NCBI GenBank assembly: GCA_964473205.1
Contig: CAYYOK010000005.1
Span: 10,991 to 74,990, forward strand
Source of the DNA: CAYMRL01 sp964473205
Lineage (GTDB): Bacteria > Deinococcota > Deinococci > Deinococcales > Trueperaceae
Length of the DNA: 64,000 nucleotides
Reading direction: 5' to 3'
Every line of letters begins with the position of its first letter. Position 1 is the first letter of the stretch. Positions 40,847 through 50,210 of this stretch are shown here, in pieces. Both the position numbers and the translations under genes were made by a program. A model generated the notes under the pieces. The model did not search any database, had not been told where the DNA came from, and was given only the letters and a program-made list of their open reading frames with translations.

Positions 40847-42898
40847 CTACTGCCGCCAGACGTCGATGGTGACGGCGTTGTGCTTGTCGAACTCGACGTC
40901 TATGGTCGCGGTGCCGTAGTACTCGCCCGGTTCGCCGGGTATCCCGTCATCGTCGTCGTCGCTGTAGACGTAGATCGTCACCAGCCCCGTCACCGAGTCG
41001 ACGAGCACGAACTCGCGGTGATGGCCCAACGGGGTCAGCGGGTAGCGCTCGACGTCGAGGATCAGGCCGAGCGGGTCCGGCGGCGGAGGCTCGGCGTCGG
41101 CCAGGGCGGCGACTGCGGCGCCCGCCATGACGAGACCGTAGCCGTACTGGTTGTCCTTGCCGGCCGGGCCGAGGTCCAGCGCGGTGTCGATGAGCGCCTG
41201 CTCGATCTCGAAGAGCGACGCGCCCGGCTCGGCGTGCATCATCAGCGCGACGACCCCCGCGACGAGCGGAGACGCCATGCTGGTGCCCTGCATGTAGCCG
41301 TAGTCGGCGGTGCCGGACGATACGTCGTAGACGGTGCTGAAGATCATGTCGGCGTCGGTGGGGCCGTACCACTGCTCGCCGCCGGGTGCCGCCAGGAACA
41401 GCTCCGGCCCTACCTGGCTGTAGCAAGCCCTGGCGTCGTCCGGCCGCGTGGCCCCGATCGCCCACACCGAGAAGTAGGCCGCGGGGTAGGCGACCGACGA
41501 GGTCGTGCCGGAGGGGCATTGGCGGTCGTCGTTGCCGGAGGATGCGACGAGCGCGACCCCGGCGATGTAGAGGGTCTCGAGCGCGTCCTCGACTCCCTGC
41601 CCGAGGGCGCTGGAGGAGCCGAGGCTCATGTTGACGACCTGCGCCCTCGGAGCCCCATCGTTGTAGACGTACTGAAGCGCGGCGACGAGGGCGGCGGTGG
41701 TCATCGGGCAGCGGCCCGTGCCGGCGTCGTACCTGTCGATGTCGAGCAGCAGCAGCCCGGCTGCCGGGGCTGCGCCGGCGACGCCGATGACGTTGTCGGT
41801 CGCGGCCGCGGCGATGCCCGCGACGTGCGTGCCGTGCGTGCCGCAGATCGCGTGCTGGACGGTGACGTCGGTCTTGCCGTCGCCGAAGTCGTACTGCCCC
41901 ACGACCTTGCCGCTCAGGTCGGGGTGGGCAGGGTAGAAGCCGCCGTCGATGACGGCGATGGTCACGCCGGCGCCGCGCGCCAGCTGCCACGCCGGCTCCA
42001 TGTCCACGCTGGCGAAGCCCCACTGGCGCGGGTAGTGGAAGTCGTTGGGGAAGCCTAGCTGGTGGCTCTCCAGCTCGATCGACGGCGTCACGCCGCGGAT
42101 GCCTGGCGAGGAGGCGAGCCGCTGCATCGCCGCCTCGGTCTCCGAGGCCGGGACGTCGAGGAGCAGCACGCCGGCCGCGGGGAAGCTGAGGGCGATGGAA
42201 GCGTTGCCGAGTGCCGCGATCGAGTCAGCCGCGGCGGGCGCGATGCCGGCGAGCGGTGTGGCGCCTATGTTGCGGCCGCCCGCCCCTGCGTCCGAGGCCT
42301 CGAGCGCCGTCACCACGAGCTCAGGGGTTCGATCGACCGCCACTATCAGCGTGACGCTGCCATCGGGGTTAGGCACCGCGTCGGCGGCCGAAGGGAGCGG
42401 ACCTGAGGCGAGGCTCGACTCTCGCCCCGACGCGCCGCGGTTCGGGCTCGTCTGGCGCTGCTCGCCGTGCAGCGGGTCGCCAGGGTGCACGACGACGGTG
42501 CCGTAGACCCTGGGGAACGAGAACGCCAGCTCGCGGCTCACCGAGACGGGGCCGTCGCGGCCATCCGCGTTCAGCCACAGCTTGAGCAGGTGCCTGGTCG
42601 GGCTCACGCCCGTCGGGTCGATGACGAGCGTCACCGTTCTGGGGCCGGTGCCGCTGCCGAGGCTGAGCGAGGTGTTGGCGGCGAGGACCGGGTCGTCGGC
42701 CGTCACGCTGAGCGTCCAACTTCCGGACGCCTGCACCTGCAAGGTCGCCCGCGTCACGCCCTCCATGCTCGTCGGCGAGACGGACAGGCTCGCGACCTCG
42801 TCGGGCGGCGCTTGGGTGACGCAGGCGGCGATGAGCAGGAGCGCGACGACGGACCACAGCCGCAGCGAGGTGGAAGGTGCACGGTGGCTGTCGGTCAT
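40847..42898 (-). CDS. S8 family subtilisin-like serine protease, lipoprotein
   Basis: A 683-residue secreted protease. The signal peptide ends in a lipobox (LLLIAAC), so it is membrane-anchored. An N-terminal BACON/Ig-like segment (SVSPTSMEGVTRATLQV) is followed by an inhibitor-like propeptide (IRGVTPSIELESHQLG). The catalytic domain has Asp318 in VTIAVIDGGF, His355 in CGTHGTHVAG and Ser540 in GTSMASPLVAG. The last about 90 residues form a short beta-rich tail with an Asp-rich turn (SDDDDDGIPGEPG). I chose the ATG with GGAGG six bases upstream over the adjacent GTG. It is monocistronic or paired with the DUF3105 gene. Confidence 0.93.
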   Translation of the reverse strand: MTDSHRAPSTSLRLWSVVALLLIAACVTQAPPDEVASLSVSPTSMEGVTRATLQVQASGSWTLSVTADDPVLAANTSLSLGSGTGPRTVTLVIDPTGVSPTRHLLKLWLNADGRDGPVSVSRELAFSFPRVYGTVVVHPGDPLHGEQRQTSPNRGASGRESSLASGPLPSAADAVPNPDGSVTLIVAVDRTPELVVTALEASDAGAGGRNIGATPLAGIAPAAADSIAALGNASIALSFPAAGVLLLDVPASETEAAMQRLASSPGIRGVTPSIELESHQLGFPNDFHYPRQWGFASVDMEPAWQLARGAGVTIAVIDGGFYPAHPDLSGKVVGQYDFGDGKTDVTVQHAICGTHGTHVAGIAAAATDNVIGVAGAAPAAGLLLLDIDRYDAGTGRCPMTTAALVAALQYVYNDGAPRAQVVNMSLGSSSALGQGVEDALETLYIAGVALVASSGNDDRQCPSGTTSSVAYPAAYFSVWAIGATRPDDARACYSQVGPELFLAAPGGEQWYGPTDADMIFSTVYDVSSGTADYGYMQGTSMASPLVAGVVALMMHAEPGASLFEIEQALIDTALDLGPAGKDNQYGYGLVMAGAAVAALADAEPPPPDPLGLILDVERYPLTPLGHHREFVLVDSVTGLVTIYVYSDDDDDGIPGEPGEYYGTATIDVEFDKHNAVTIDVWRQ

Positions 42899-43110
42899 CA
42901 CTGGCCTCCGAGCGGCTGCCCGGCAGCCGGTGGCGGAGCGCGACGGGCAGGCTGCTGTCCGCGTGCTCGGTCCCCCTGATTCTCACTCACGCGCCTGGGC
43001 TGCGGCTGACACCGGCCTAGGCGCGGCTTGAGAGATGCTTAAGGTTCGCGTCGGGTCGGGTGGCGGATCGCGCGCTGGCGGGTACCCAGGCACTTTCGGC
43101 CACCCCTGGG

Positions 43111-43126
43111 CTAGGCATCTGCCTAG
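43111..43126. promoter_or_regulatory. palindrome CTAGGCA-TC-TGCCTAG
   Basis: A perfect 7-bp inverted repeat with a 2-base spacer lies in the 279-base gap (42899-43177) between pgi and the subtilase gene, both on the minus strand. It could be a regulator site for the subtilase gene or a weak terminator of pgi. The rest of the gap shows no gene. Confidence 0.3.
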
Positions 43127-43177
43127 TTTAGGGGCGCCGCGAACGGTGTCCATGGCTGGGCCCGACGGCCGCGCACG

Positions 43178-44854
43178 CTAGAGATGCGAGCGCAGGTAGG
43201 CGAGAAGCCCGGCCGTCGAGGAGTCGTGCTCGGCAGCCGGCTTCTCGCCGCCGGGCCCGGCCAGCTCTTCGAGCACGGCGTTGGCCAGCTCCTTGCCGAG
43301 CTCGACGCCCATCTGGTCGAAGCTGTTGATGTCCCACACGACGCCCTGCACGAACACCTTGTGCTCGTACAGCGCGATCAGCATCCCGAGGGTCGTCGGC
43401 GTCAACCGCGGCATCGCGATCGAGTTCGAGGGGCGGTTGCCTGGGAAGGTCTTGGCGGCGACCAGCTCCTCGCTGACGGGCGACCCGCCCGACCCGCCGC
43501 GGGAGAGCATGGCGCGCGTCTCGTCGGCCGTGCGTCCGCGCAGCAAAGCCTCGGTCTGGGCGACGAAGTTCGCCAGCAGCATCCGGTGGTGCTCCGCCAG
43601 GTCGTGATGGGGCCGCGCGGCCGCGATGAAGTCGGTAGGAACGACGGACGTGCCCTGGTGGATGAGCTGATAGAACGCGTGCTGCCCGTTCGTGCCGGCC
43701 TGGCCGAAGACGATGGGGCCGGTCGGGTAGGGGACCGGCGTGCCGCTCAGCGTCACGCGCTTGCCGTTCGACTCCATGTCGAGCTGCTGGAGGAACGCCG
43801 GCAGGTACTCGAGCGACTCGTCGTAGGGGAGCACGGCGTAGGTCTCGGCGCCGAAGAAGTCGCGGTACCAGACGCCCAAGAGGGCGAGCAGCACCGGCGC
43901 GTTGCGCTCCAGCGGAGCGCTCTCGAAGTGCTCGTCGACCAGCCTGGCGCCGGCCAGCAGCTCCTCGAAGCGCTCGAAGCCGACCGCCAGCGCGATGCTC
44001 AGGCCGATCGCCGACCACAGCGAGTAGCGGCCGCCGACCCAGTCCCAGAAGCCGAACATGTTCTCGCCGTCGATACCGAAGTCCTGGACGGCCCGCAGGT
44101 TGGTCGAGAGAGCCGCGAAGTGCCGCGCAACCGCCGCGTCGGAGCCGAGCGCCGCGACCGTCCACTCGCGGGCGGTGGCCGCGTTGCGCATCGTCTCCTG
44201 GGTGGTGAACGTCTTGGACGCGATCAGGAATAGCGTCGTGGCCGGATCGAGGCCGCGGAGCGTGTCGTGCGCCGAGGCGCCGTCGACGTTGGAGACGAAG
44301 TGCAGCCTGGGACCGTCGGCGTAGGGCCTGAGCGCGCGCACCACCATCTGAGGGCCCAGATGCGAGCCGCCGATGCCGATGTTGACGACGTCGGTGATCG
44401 CGTCGCCGCGGTAGCCGCGCCAGGCGCCGCTCCGCACTGCGTCCGAGAACGCGCGCATGCGCCCAAGCACGTCCCTGACGGCGGCGCGTACTTCCTGGCC
44501 ATCGACGGTCAGCGGCGCCCCGTCCGGGTCCCTGAGCGCGACGTGCAGAACGGCTCTGTCCTCGCTGGCGTTGATGCGCTCGCCTTCGATCATCGCCGCG
44601 CGCGCCTGCTCGACCCCCGAGGCGCGCGCCAGGTCGAGGAGCAGGCCCAAAGTCGTGGCGTCGAAGAGGTTCTTGCTGTAGTCGATCAGCAGCTCGTTCT
44701 CGCCGTCACCGACCGTGAGCGAGTAGCGCTCGAAGCGCCGCGGGTCGGCGGCGAACAGCTCGCGCAGATGGACTCCGGCCAAACGCCCCTGCTCCGTGGC
44801 CAACGCCTGCCAGGCTGCGGCCCAGTCTTCCGTGTCGCCCCAACGCCTGCTCAT
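43178..44854 (-). CDS. pgi: glucose-6-phosphate isomerase
   Basis: A 558-residue phosphoglucose isomerase, interconverting glucose-6-phosphate and fructose-6-phosphate in the cytoplasm. VNIGIGGSHLGPQMV is SIS-domain signature 1, FLIASKTFTTQETM is the phosphate-binding stretch, FGQAGTNGQHAFYQLIHQGT holds the catalytic glutamate-to-His region, and the C-terminal KVFVQGVVWDINSFDQMGVE carries the catalytic Lys/His environment. Length and motif order are normal. It starts 16 bases after the aldo/keto reductase gene in the same direction, so the two may form a small carbohydrate operon. Confidence 0.97.
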   Translation of the reverse strand: MSRRWGDTEDWAAAWQALATEQGRLAGVHLRELFAADPRRFERYSLTVGDGENELLIDYSKNLFDATTLGLLLDLARASGVEQARAAMIEGERINASEDRAVLHVALRDPDGAPLTVDGQEVRAAVRDVLGRMRAFSDAVRSGAWRGYRGDAITDVVNIGIGGSHLGPQMVVRALRPYADGPRLHFVSNVDGASAHDTLRGLDPATTLFLIASKTFTTQETMRNAATAREWTVAALGSDAAVARHFAALSTNLRAVQDFGIDGENMFGFWDWVGGRYSLWSAIGLSIALAVGFERFEELLAGARLVDEHFESAPLERNAPVLLALLGVWYRDFFGAETYAVLPYDESLEYLPAFLQQLDMESNGKRVTLSGTPVPYPTGPIVFGQAGTNGQHAFYQLIHQGTSVVPTDFIAAARPHHDLAEHHRMLLANFVAQTEALLRGRTADETRAMLSRGGSGGSPVSEELVAAKTFPGNRPSNSIAMPRLTPTTLGMLIALYEHKVFVQGVVWDINSFDQMGVELGKELANAVLEELAGPGGEKPAAEHDSSTAGLLAYLRSHL

Positions 44855-44870
44855 CGATACCGGCTCATAC

Positions 44871-45893
<1,023 letters not shown>

Positions 45894-45896
45894 ATC

Positions 45897-46379
45897 TTAG
45901 GCGTCGGTGGCGCGGGCGCGTCGAGCGCGGGCCGTCGGCGCGCGCTTGGGCGGGTCGATGAGCCCGGCGAGCTGCACGCTGCCGAACACCTCGCGCAGGC
46001 CGAGGCTGGCGTTGATCCAGGCGACGTTCAGGCGGCAGTAGCCCTTGCGCTCCTGGGTGGCGCAGCGCACCTTCGTCTGGCAGGTGTCGAGCACCAGGGG
46101 GCCCGAGACGCTCTCGATGACGTCGAGCAGGGTGATCGCGGTGGGATCGACCTTCAGCGTGATCCCGCCCTTGCGGCCCGTGCGGTTCTCGAGGTAGCCG
46201 GATTCCGACAACCGCCTGAGCACCTTGGCGAGGAACGCCGGCGGGAACTTCAGGTCGGCAGCCATCTGCGCTGTGGGCGCGCCGGGGTTCTCCGCCGCGT
46301 AGATGAGGGCGTGGATGGCGTAGCTCTCCTCGCGCCTCAGCAGGGTGCGGTAGGGCAGGGATCCGTTGTTCTCGGGCAC
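45897..46379 (-). CDS. Rrf2 family transcriptional regulator with Fe-S-type cysteines
   Basis: A 160-residue Rrf2 protein. The HTH is at about residues 17-70 (ESYAIHALIYAAENPGAPTA, FLAKVLRRLSESGYLENRTG). Three cysteines at 100, 106 and 115 (C-x5-C-x8-C) sit in the place of the Fe-S ligands of NsrR/IscR, whose spacing is C-x5-C-x5/7-C. I chose the GTG at 46379 because the longer upstream frame adds 48 unlikely residues. It is divergent from nirK, so an NO- or redox-sensing repressor of nitrite reduction is the best inference. Confidence 0.85.
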   Translation of the reverse strand: MPENNGSLPYRTLLRREESYAIHALIYAAENPGAPTAQMAADLKFPPAFLAKVLRRLSESGYLENRTGRKGGITLKVDPTAITLLDVIESVSGPLVLDTCQTKVRCATQERKGYCRLNVAWINASLGLREVFGSVQLAGLIDPPKRAPTARARRARATDA

Positions 46380-46472
46380 CTCTCGATGGTAGCAGCGAAG
46401 CCGCGCGCCGGCTGCCGCCTGCGAGAACCGGTAGTTACGCCGTCGGGAGCGCGACTCCTCGCTCTCGCGGTA

Positions 46473-46532
46473 GGACATGTGTCCCTGCCGGCGAGCCGGA
46501 CGACCGGCCCATAATCTGGACATGGGAGTCCA
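46473..46532 (+). promoter_or_regulatory. nirK promoter region with two GGACATG operator-like sites
   Basis: GGACATGTGTCC (46473-46484; GGACA/TGTCC arms) and TGGACATGGGAGTCCA (46517-46532; TGGAC/GTCCA arms) flank a CATAAT -10-like hexamer at 46510-46515. One site lies near -35 and the other just downstream of -10, as expected for a repressor. The adjacent Rrf2 protein is the natural candidate. Confidence 0.45.
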
Positions 46533-46599
46533 AGAAACGGCTTGCGACCCACAGGCGACCAGCTCACCGGCTCAGGCGAGCCGGGCTAGGAGGAGCAGC

Positions 46600-47820
46600 A
46601 TGCGCAAGGCAGAAGGCAACGTCTCACTCAAGGCGATCATCGGCGCCGCCGCGTTGGCGGTCGTGTTGGCCGTCGGAGTCTCGCTGTTCGGCGAGGACCG
46701 TGTCAGCGCCCAGACGGCGCTCGGGGAGGACCCGCAGCTGGCGCACGCGGCGACGGCCTCCACTCAGCACGGCCACGAGATCACCATCAGCGGCGGGATC
46801 TGGGGCGAGCGCGCCCTCAGCGCCGACGCCGAAGACCTCATCCCCGTGGCGGACCTGCCGGTGATCATCGGCGAAGTCGGTTACGCCCCCAACGCCGCCC
46901 CGCCCGTCGCGCGCGACTACCGCGCTCATGTGCAGATCGAGCTCGAGGTCACCGAAGAGGTCCTCGACCTGGCCGACGGCGTCCAGTACAAGTTCTGGAC
47001 CTTCGGCGGCAGCGTCCCCGGCCCGATGATCCGCGTCCGCGAGGGCGACTTCGTCACCTTCACCCTGCAGAACCACCCCACCAGCCTGTTCCCGCACAAC
47101 ATCGACCTGCACGCCGTCAGCGGCCAGGGCGGCGGCGCCGAGGCGACGCTCGTCTCCCCCGGCCAGCAGGCGACCTTCGCCTTCACCGCGCTGAACCCGG
47201 GCGTGTACATCTACCACTGCGCGACCGCGCCGGTCGGCATGCACATCGCCAACGGCATGTACGGGCTGATCGTCGTCGAGCCCAAGGAAGGCTTCGAACC
47301 GGTCGACCGCGAGTTCTACGTCGTCCAGGGCGACTTTTACACCACGGCCGACTTCGGTGTCGGCGGCCTGCAGGACTTCGACATGCAGCGCGCGATCAAA
47401 GAAGACGCCTCCTACGTCGTATTCAACGGCCGCGCGGGCTCCCTCACCGGTGACAACGCCCTCCAGGCGAAGGTCGGCGAGGCGATCCGCATCTTCGTCG
47501 GCAACGGCGGCCCCAACCTCACCTCCAGCTTCCACGTCATCGGCGACGTCTTCGACCGCGTCTGGGTCGAGGGCGGCGCGCTCTACAACCGCGACGTGCA
47601 GACCACGACGATCCCGGCCGGCGGCTCGGCGGTAGTCGAGTTCGTGGCCGACGTGCCCGCCAGCCTGACCCTGGTCGACCACGCCATCTTCCGCGCCTTC
47701 AACAAGGGCGCCATCGGCTCGCTGGTCATCACCGGCGAGCACGACCACACCATCTTCACCGAGCGCGTCTCCATCTCCACCTACCAGCCCACGGACGCCA
47801 ACGAGGCCGGCAGCCGCTAG
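46600..47820 (+). CDS. nirK: copper-containing nitrite reductase (AniA-type)
   Basis: A 406-residue two-cupredoxin enzyme that reduces nitrite to NO outside the cytoplasm. The signal peptide ends DRVSAQ. All ligands can be placed: type-1 copper His166, Cys207, His215, Met220; type-2 copper His171, His206, His361; and catalytic Asp169 and His312. They occur in FPHNIDLHAV, YIYHCATAPVGMHIANGM, SSFHVIGDVFDRVW and LVDHAIFRAFNKG. The wording follows Neisseria AniA more than Alcaligenes NirK. CTAGGAGGAGCAGC precedes the chosen ATG; the frame is open further upstream. It heads nirK-nirV-sco. Confidence 0.95.
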   Translation: MRKAEGNVSLKAIIGAAALAVVLAVGVSLFGEDRVSAQTALGEDPQLAHAATASTQHGHEITISGGIWGERALSADAEDLIPVADLPVIIGEVGYAPNAAPPVARDYRAHVQIELEVTEEVLDLADGVQYKFWTFGGSVPGPMIRVREGDFVTFTLQNHPTSLFPHNIDLHAVSGQGGGAEATLVSPGQQATFAFTALNPGVYIYHCATAPVGMHIANGMYGLIVVEPKEGFEPVDREFYVVQGDFYTTADFGVGGLQDFDMQRAIKEDASYVVFNGRAGSLTGDNALQAKVGEAIRIFVGNGGPNLTSSFHVIGDVFDRVWVEGGALYNRDVQTTTIPAGGSAVVEFVADVPASLTLVDHAIFRAFNKGAIGSLVITGEHDHTIFTERVSISTYQPTDANEAGSR

Positions 47821-47851
47821 GCCTAGGGCTGAAAGGTAACTGGAGACGCCG

Positions 47852-48706
47852 ATGATCCGCGCAACCGCCACCGCCCTCGCCCTGCTCGCGCTGACCTTCG
47901 GCGCAGCACAGGCCAACGGAGCCCCCGTCACCTCCTCGGGCGAGCTGCGTGAAGCCTACGGGACGAGCGCGGTGGCGGCCCTCGCGGCCCCGGCACCGCT
48001 TCGAGCACCTGCCGAGATGATCTCGGTTCCGGGCGGAGAGATCGAGCTGCTCTACCCGATCGAGGGAGAGCCGACCGCGCGCGTCGCGCCGTTCGCGATC
48101 GACGCCGCACCGGTGACCAACGCCGAGTTCCTCGCGTTCGTCGCGTCAGACCCGTTCTGGGCGCGCTCGACCGCGCCGGTCGTGTTCGTCGGCGCCGGCT
48201 ACCTGCTCGCCTGGGCCGGCGACCTCGACCTCGGCGACCTGGCCCCCGACGCCCCGGTGACGAACGTCTCCTGGTTCGCGGCGGCGGCCTACTGCGAGGC
48301 GCGCGGAGCCCGGCTCCCCACCGAAGCCGAGTGGGAGCTCGTCGCGCGAGCCGGAACCGCCGGCCCGGACGGCAGGAGCGAGCCCGGCTTCAGCCAGGGC
48401 GTTCTCAACGCCACCGTCAACCGCGCCGCCCGCCCCGGCCCCGTCAGGTCCGCAGCGCCCAACTACTACGGCGTCCACGACATGCACGGCCTGGTGTGGG
48501 AGTGGGTCTTCGAGGTCGGCTCGAGCCTGAACACCGCCGACAGCCGCAGCCAGGGCGACAGACGCCTGGTGCTGGTGTGCGCCGGCGGCAGCATCGGAGC
48601 CAGCGACACCACCGACTACGCAGCGTTCCTGCGCTACGCCTACCGCGGCGGCCTGACCGGCGACTACAGCGCTTCCGGGCTGGGCTTCCGCTGTGCGGGC
48701 GCATGA
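47852..48706 (+). CDS. nirV: NirV-like exported SUMF1/FGE-fold protein
   Basis: A 284-residue formylglycine-generating-enzyme-fold protein with a signal peptide (MIRATATALALLALTFGAAQA). SUMF1 markers are DAAPVTNAEFLAFV, PVTNVSWFAAAAYCEARGAR, LPTEAEWELVARAG, MHGLVWEWV and the terminal SGLGFRCAGA. The pair of active-site cysteines of true formylglycine-generating enzymes is missing in the GGSIGASDTTDYAAFLRYAY region, so it should not oxidise sulfatases. A SUMF1 protein directly after nirK is the definition of NirV, an accessory protein of unclear function in nitrite reduction. Confidence 0.85.
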   Translation: MIRATATALALLALTFGAAQANGAPVTSSGELREAYGTSAVAALAAPAPLRAPAEMISVPGGEIELLYPIEGEPTARVAPFAIDAAPVTNAEFLAFVASDPFWARSTAPVVFVGAGYLLAWAGDLDLGDLAPDAPVTNVSWFAAAAYCEARGARLPTEAEWELVARAGTAGPDGRSEPGFSQGVLNATVNRAARPGPVRSAAPNYYGVHDMHGLVWEWVFEVGSSLNTADSRSQGDRRLVLVCAGGSIGASDTTDYAAFLRYAYRGGLTGDYSASGLGFRCAGA

Positions 48707-49494
48707 TGACCGGGGTGATGCGAATGATCCGCCAGACCTGTGACGACGCAGCCCGCCTCCGCCCTCGCCTCGGCCTGGGAAGGCTCGCCTTGGCCGCTGC
48801 GGCGGTCGCCGTCCTGCTGCTCGCGGGTTGCGGAGAGGGCGAGGCGGACGGTGCCGGCGTCACGCATGACCAGCTCGCCGCGCAGGTCGGACCAGCCGTA
48901 CTAGACACCGCTCACGCCGCGCACGGAGCCCACGCCGCTCAAGCAGACCACACCGCCCACGCCCACCACGACACCGCAGCCACCACGCTGCCGGCCGGCG
49001 AGCTGCCGGGCACCTCGCTCTACCACTTGCGCAGCGCCTGGACCGACCAGGCCGGCGGCAGCTTCGTCCTCGACGAGCTCCGCGGCCGCCCGGCGGTGTT
49101 CGTGATGTTCTACGGCGACTGCACCACCGCCTGCCCGCTGCTGGTGCGCTCGGCCGAGCTGATCGAGCAGGCGCTGCCCGACGGCCTCAGGGGCGAGGTC
49201 GAGTTCGTGATGGTCACCTTCGACACCACCCGCGACAGCCCCGAGCGGCTGAGAGCGTACGCCGAGTCCAAGGGCCTCGACCGCGAGGGCTGGCGCTGGC
49301 TCGTCGGCAGCGAGCTGCAGACCCGCCAACTGGCCGCGCTGCTGGGCGTGCAGTACCGCGACGCCGGCAACGGCATGTTCGCCCACTCGAACGTCGTCAC
49401 GGTGCTCGACCCCGACGGTGTGCCGGCTGCCCGGCTCGAAGGGCTGGGCGTGGAGCTGGAGCCGGCGATCGCGGCGCTCGGCCACGGCGCCTAG
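48703..49494 (+). CDS. SCO1/SenC copper-chaperone lipoprotein with His-rich linker
   Basis: A 263-residue thioredoxin-fold copper chaperone. The signal peptide ends in a lipobox (LLLAGC). Cys140 and Cys144 (GDCTTACP) and His228 (FAHSN) are the copper ligands of Sco proteins, which load copper into oxidases or reductases. Between anchor and fold lies a His-rich segment (HAAHGAHAAQADHTAHAHHD) that may store or relay copper. The ATG overlaps the nirV stop (ATGA), so it is co-translated, and copper delivery to NirK is the likely task. A start at 48718 is also possible. Confidence 0.9.
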   Translation: MMTGVMRMIRQTCDDAARLRPRLGLGRLALAAAAVAVLLLAGCGEGEADGAGVTHDQLAAQVGPAVLDTAHAAHGAHAAQADHTAHAHHDTAATTLPAGELPGTSLYHLRSAWTDQAGGSFVLDELRGRPAVFVMFYGDCTTACPLLVRSAELIEQALPDGLRGEVEFVMVTFDTTRDSPERLRAYAESKGLDREGWRWLVGSELQTRQLAALLGVQYRDAGNGMFAHSNVVTVLDPDGVPAARLEGLGVELEPAIAALGHGA

Positions 49495-49503
49495 CCGACC
49501 GCC

Positions 49504-50208
49504 TCAGACCGCCAACACGAGCTTGCGGCCGTGGAAGGCCTCCGCGTAGCGCGAGGGCGAGCGGCACTCCAGCCCGCGCAGGCGCATCAGTCCCCTGAAC
49601 GTCTCGTCGTCGAACCAGTCCTTGCCCCTCTGAGAGGCGAAGTGCGTCCTCAGGTGGGTCAGCTTGCGCTCCACGACGGCGTCGGAGAGGGGCACGTAGA
49701 CGTTCGGGCGCGAGAGGTCGCCGTCCCACTTGGGCACCTCGTACTCGAGGATCAGGTTGTCGCGCCACAGGTTCCAGCTGAGATCGCTGAGCGCGCGGTG
49801 GTCCTGGTGCCGGTCGTCGCGGTGGTGCGTCAGGACGAGGTCAGGCTCGGCTGGAAGGGCGTCGCGCACCGCCTCCAGCGCCTCCTTGACCACGGGCCCC
49901 GAGCTGTCCAGGTAGCTCTCCCTCAGCCCCAGCAGGCGCACCTCGACCTCGGCCAGCCCGGCCAGCAGGGCGGTGGCGCTCGCACGCGCCTCCTGCGACC
50001 GGCAGCCCGGCGAGGTGGCGACCACCCATTCGACCTTGCTGCCGGGCCGCTCCGACGCCAGCGTCAGCAGCGTGCCCGCCGCGCCGATCTCGATGTCGTC
50101 CGGATGCGCGCCGAGGCACAGGATGCTCAGGGGCCGCGGCGCCCCTTCGAGCAGGGCTGCGCTCGGGCCGTCAGCGACGGATGGGACGGCGAGCCTCAGC
50201 GCGAGCAT
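49504..50208 (-). CDS. PIG-L/LmbE family deacetylase
   Basis: A 234-residue zinc-dependent deacetylase of the PIG-L family, which removes N-acyl groups from GlcNAc-like sugars. LGAHPDDIEIGAAGTL (about residues 33-48) carries the H-P-D-D zinc/catalytic motif, and LTHHRDDRHQDHRALSD supplies the third ligand (H-x-D-H). The start is the ATG 3 bases after the cytidylyltransferase stop; the longer open frame upstream is shadow. It forms a two-gene unit with that nucleotidyltransferase, divergent from the C-methyltransferase operon, and suggests that an N-acetyl sugar is deacetylated in the glycan pathway. Confidence 0.9.
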   Translation of the reverse strand: MLALRLAVPSVADGPSAALLEGAPRPLSILCLGAHPDDIEIGAAGTLLTLASERPGSKVEWVVATSPGCRSQEARASATALLAGLAEVEVRLLGLRESYLDSSGPVVKEALEAVRDALPAEPDLVLTHHRDDRHQDHRALSDLSWNLWRDNLILEYEVPKWDGDLSRPNVYVPLSDAVVERKLTHLRTHFASQRGKDWFDDETFRGLMRLRGLECRSPSRYAEAFHGRKLVLAV

Positions 50209-50210
50209 CG

